From the NCBI GenBank assembly GCA_963971425.1, contig OZ020526.1, positions 20,019,111 through 20,083,110 of the forward strand: a stretch of 64,000 nt of DNA, in the 5' to 3' direction. This DNA comes from Bryoerythrophyllum caledonicum. Taxonomy: Eukaryota; Streptophyta; Bryopsida; Pottiales; Pottiaceae. A program made the position numbers and the translations under genes. Each line of letters begins with the position of its first letter. The first letter of the stretch is position 1. The notes beneath the pieces are model-generated. The model was not told the origin of the DNA and did not search any database. It saw only the letters and a program-made list of their open reading frames with translations. This document shows positions 62,883 to 64,000 of the stretch, one piece after another.

Positions 62883-63809
62883 TTGTTTGGTGTATAAATT
62901 TTCATTTCTGATTCAGTTAGATCTTATTTGATAGTCCAAATAGGGTCTACCGAAGTTGGATATTGATCTTGTATTGGTTTTAATTGTTCCAGAACAATTT
63001 TATATTGAAACGTGTCCTTCAGTTTGTTTCCATCTTATTTGGTATTTGGATACATAAAAATGCTAAACCTGAATCAAATCTTTCAATTTACTTGAATTTA
63101 TAACTGCGTACGAATTTGTGAAATAGATATGTATTCTACTCTTCTAGCTAAGTATGCAATTCAAGGCTACACATAATTTGCAATGGCAAATCTTAAAAAT
63201 TGAAGTATTGGTTGTTATCCTACGGGACATCGAGTAATGAATTAGAATTTAGTACTACATAGAATGCAGGAGTGAATGATAGAATGTACAATGTATGACG
63301 CACGAAATATTGTTGGGACCCTAAATTGTACATTTTAAAATACATTCTAAGAAAATAAATGAGTTAATTTGTGATGAGCAAATAGATACATGACTTCTTA
63401 AATACAAAATATCAAAACTAAAAATGGGCAAATAAACCAAGAAAAGGTAGTTCTTGAAGACTTGTGTAATAATTGTACAATACATGTACAATCTTGAATT
63501 TGTAAACCCTAAACCCTAAACCCTAAATTCTAAGTTTCTAAATCAACGTTCAAATACAATATAGTCTCTAGTATATGCTAACACATCAAACTGTGGTTTT
63601 TCCTAATAATAAGACAGCGAGGCCTTTCATCCACGGCCATAGGTCATTTCATGAAATTATAATGATTCACCCTTATGTTTTAAACCAATGTTTCAATTAT
63701 AGTGTATAATAATCCATGGCCATAGATCCTCTCCTAAGCTAAAAACTATTTTTTAACCACATAAACTTAACCCTAAACTCACTTTTTTCTGCTCAAATCC
63801 ATTTTTTTT
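62883..63809. other. AT-rich right subterminal DNA with short telomeric tract
   Basis: No gene. 'aaaccctaaaccctaaaccctaaa' (CCCTAAA type) lies at about 63,504-63,527. Another 'accctaaactc' lies next to the right inverted repeat, mirroring 'gttagggtttt' beside the left one. Confidence 0.6.
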
Positions 63810-63853
63810 CTGCTCACTGCTCACCGCTCACCGCTCACTGCTCACAAAATAGC
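63810..63853 (-). repeat. Right inverted repeat of candidate 16.5-kb element
   Basis: On the minus strand it reads GCTATTTTGTGAGCAGTGAG, then GCGGTGA units and GAGCAGAAAA, matching 47,363-47,420. Confidence 0.7.
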
Positions 63854-63857
63854 ATTC

Positions 63858-64000
63858 CCCTCCACAAACCGCGCCCGCCCCTCCAAGTATGCGCCCGGCC
63901 CTTCACCGCACGCGCCCGGCCCACTCGCGATACGTGCGCGGTCCTCCCCACACGCGCCCGGCCCCCTCACGGTACGCACCTGGTCCTCCCTTGTACGCGC
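63858..64000 (-). repeat. 21-bp minisatellite, right array (runs off window)
   Basis: Units such as 'gcgcccggcccttcaccgcac', 21-bp period, C-rich on the plus strand. This is the L1-L3 minisatellite in reverse orientation; about six units are visible before the window ends. Confidence 0.85.

Noticed and set aside
63504-63527. Chromosome end or telomere
   Set aside because: Only three CCCTAAA units, followed by unique DNA and the inverted repeat; a short interstitial tract.

Overview
The window reads as a repeat-rich chromosome piece from a streptophyte, meaning a charophyte alga or an early-diverging land plant. A Chara-like genome would fit, but I cannot name the species. The reasons are a plant-type TONSOKU gene, TTTAGGG-type telomeric motifs (telo-boxes and short interstitial tracts), spliceosomal introns with GT..AG borders, and Ty3/Gypsy, Ty1/Copia, hAT and Mutator-like elements.

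Ordinary genes lie in the first 10 kb. TONSOKU (minus, 5' end at 5,438, running off the window start) is followed by the six-exon ribosomal protein gene eS1/RPS3A (minus, 8,883 to 7,217). Head to head with it is a single-exon TMEM208/SND2 homologue (plus, 9,271-9,795). From 9.8 to 13.6 kb there is only non-coding repeat material.

From 13.6 to 43.6 kb the window is accessory DNA. It holds two broken Ty3/Gypsy copies, three copies of an unrecognised 'HPEKP' repeat family with gag-like and coiled-coil coding, a broken hAT (DUF4371-type) transposon and a Ty1/Copia tail. Between 32.7 and 35.35 kb there is a same-strand mosaic of pieces of four unrelated host genes (RCC1 repeat, eL40 last exon, an EEF1A-lysine-methyltransferase-type exon, COG6), which looks like transposon-mediated gene-fragment capture.

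The most interesting part is 43.9 to 64.0 kb. G-rich 21-bp minisatellites on the left and the same minisatellite in the opposite orientation on the right enclose a short inverted repeat pair (about 47,363-47,420 and 63,810-63,853). Inside are two divergently arranged genes. One is a Mutator-like transposase with a SWIM zinc finger (minus, 51,851 to 48,156). The other is a multi-exon plus-strand gene ending at 62,882 that joins a ParB-like domain (motif DGNHRY) to a permuted beta-class N4/N6 DNA-methyltransferase fold whose catalytic motifs have drifted (DIPE in place of DPPY/SPPY, NASTG in place of FxGxG). Just upstream of it and between its likely first exons are nine copies of a palindrome, CCTCG-N4-CGAGG, with invariant arms and variable centres. 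I read this as a large Mutator-type element that carries a bacterial-style ParB-methyltransferase and candidate iterated binding sites for it. The copy here appears partly decayed, so intact relatives should be sought.
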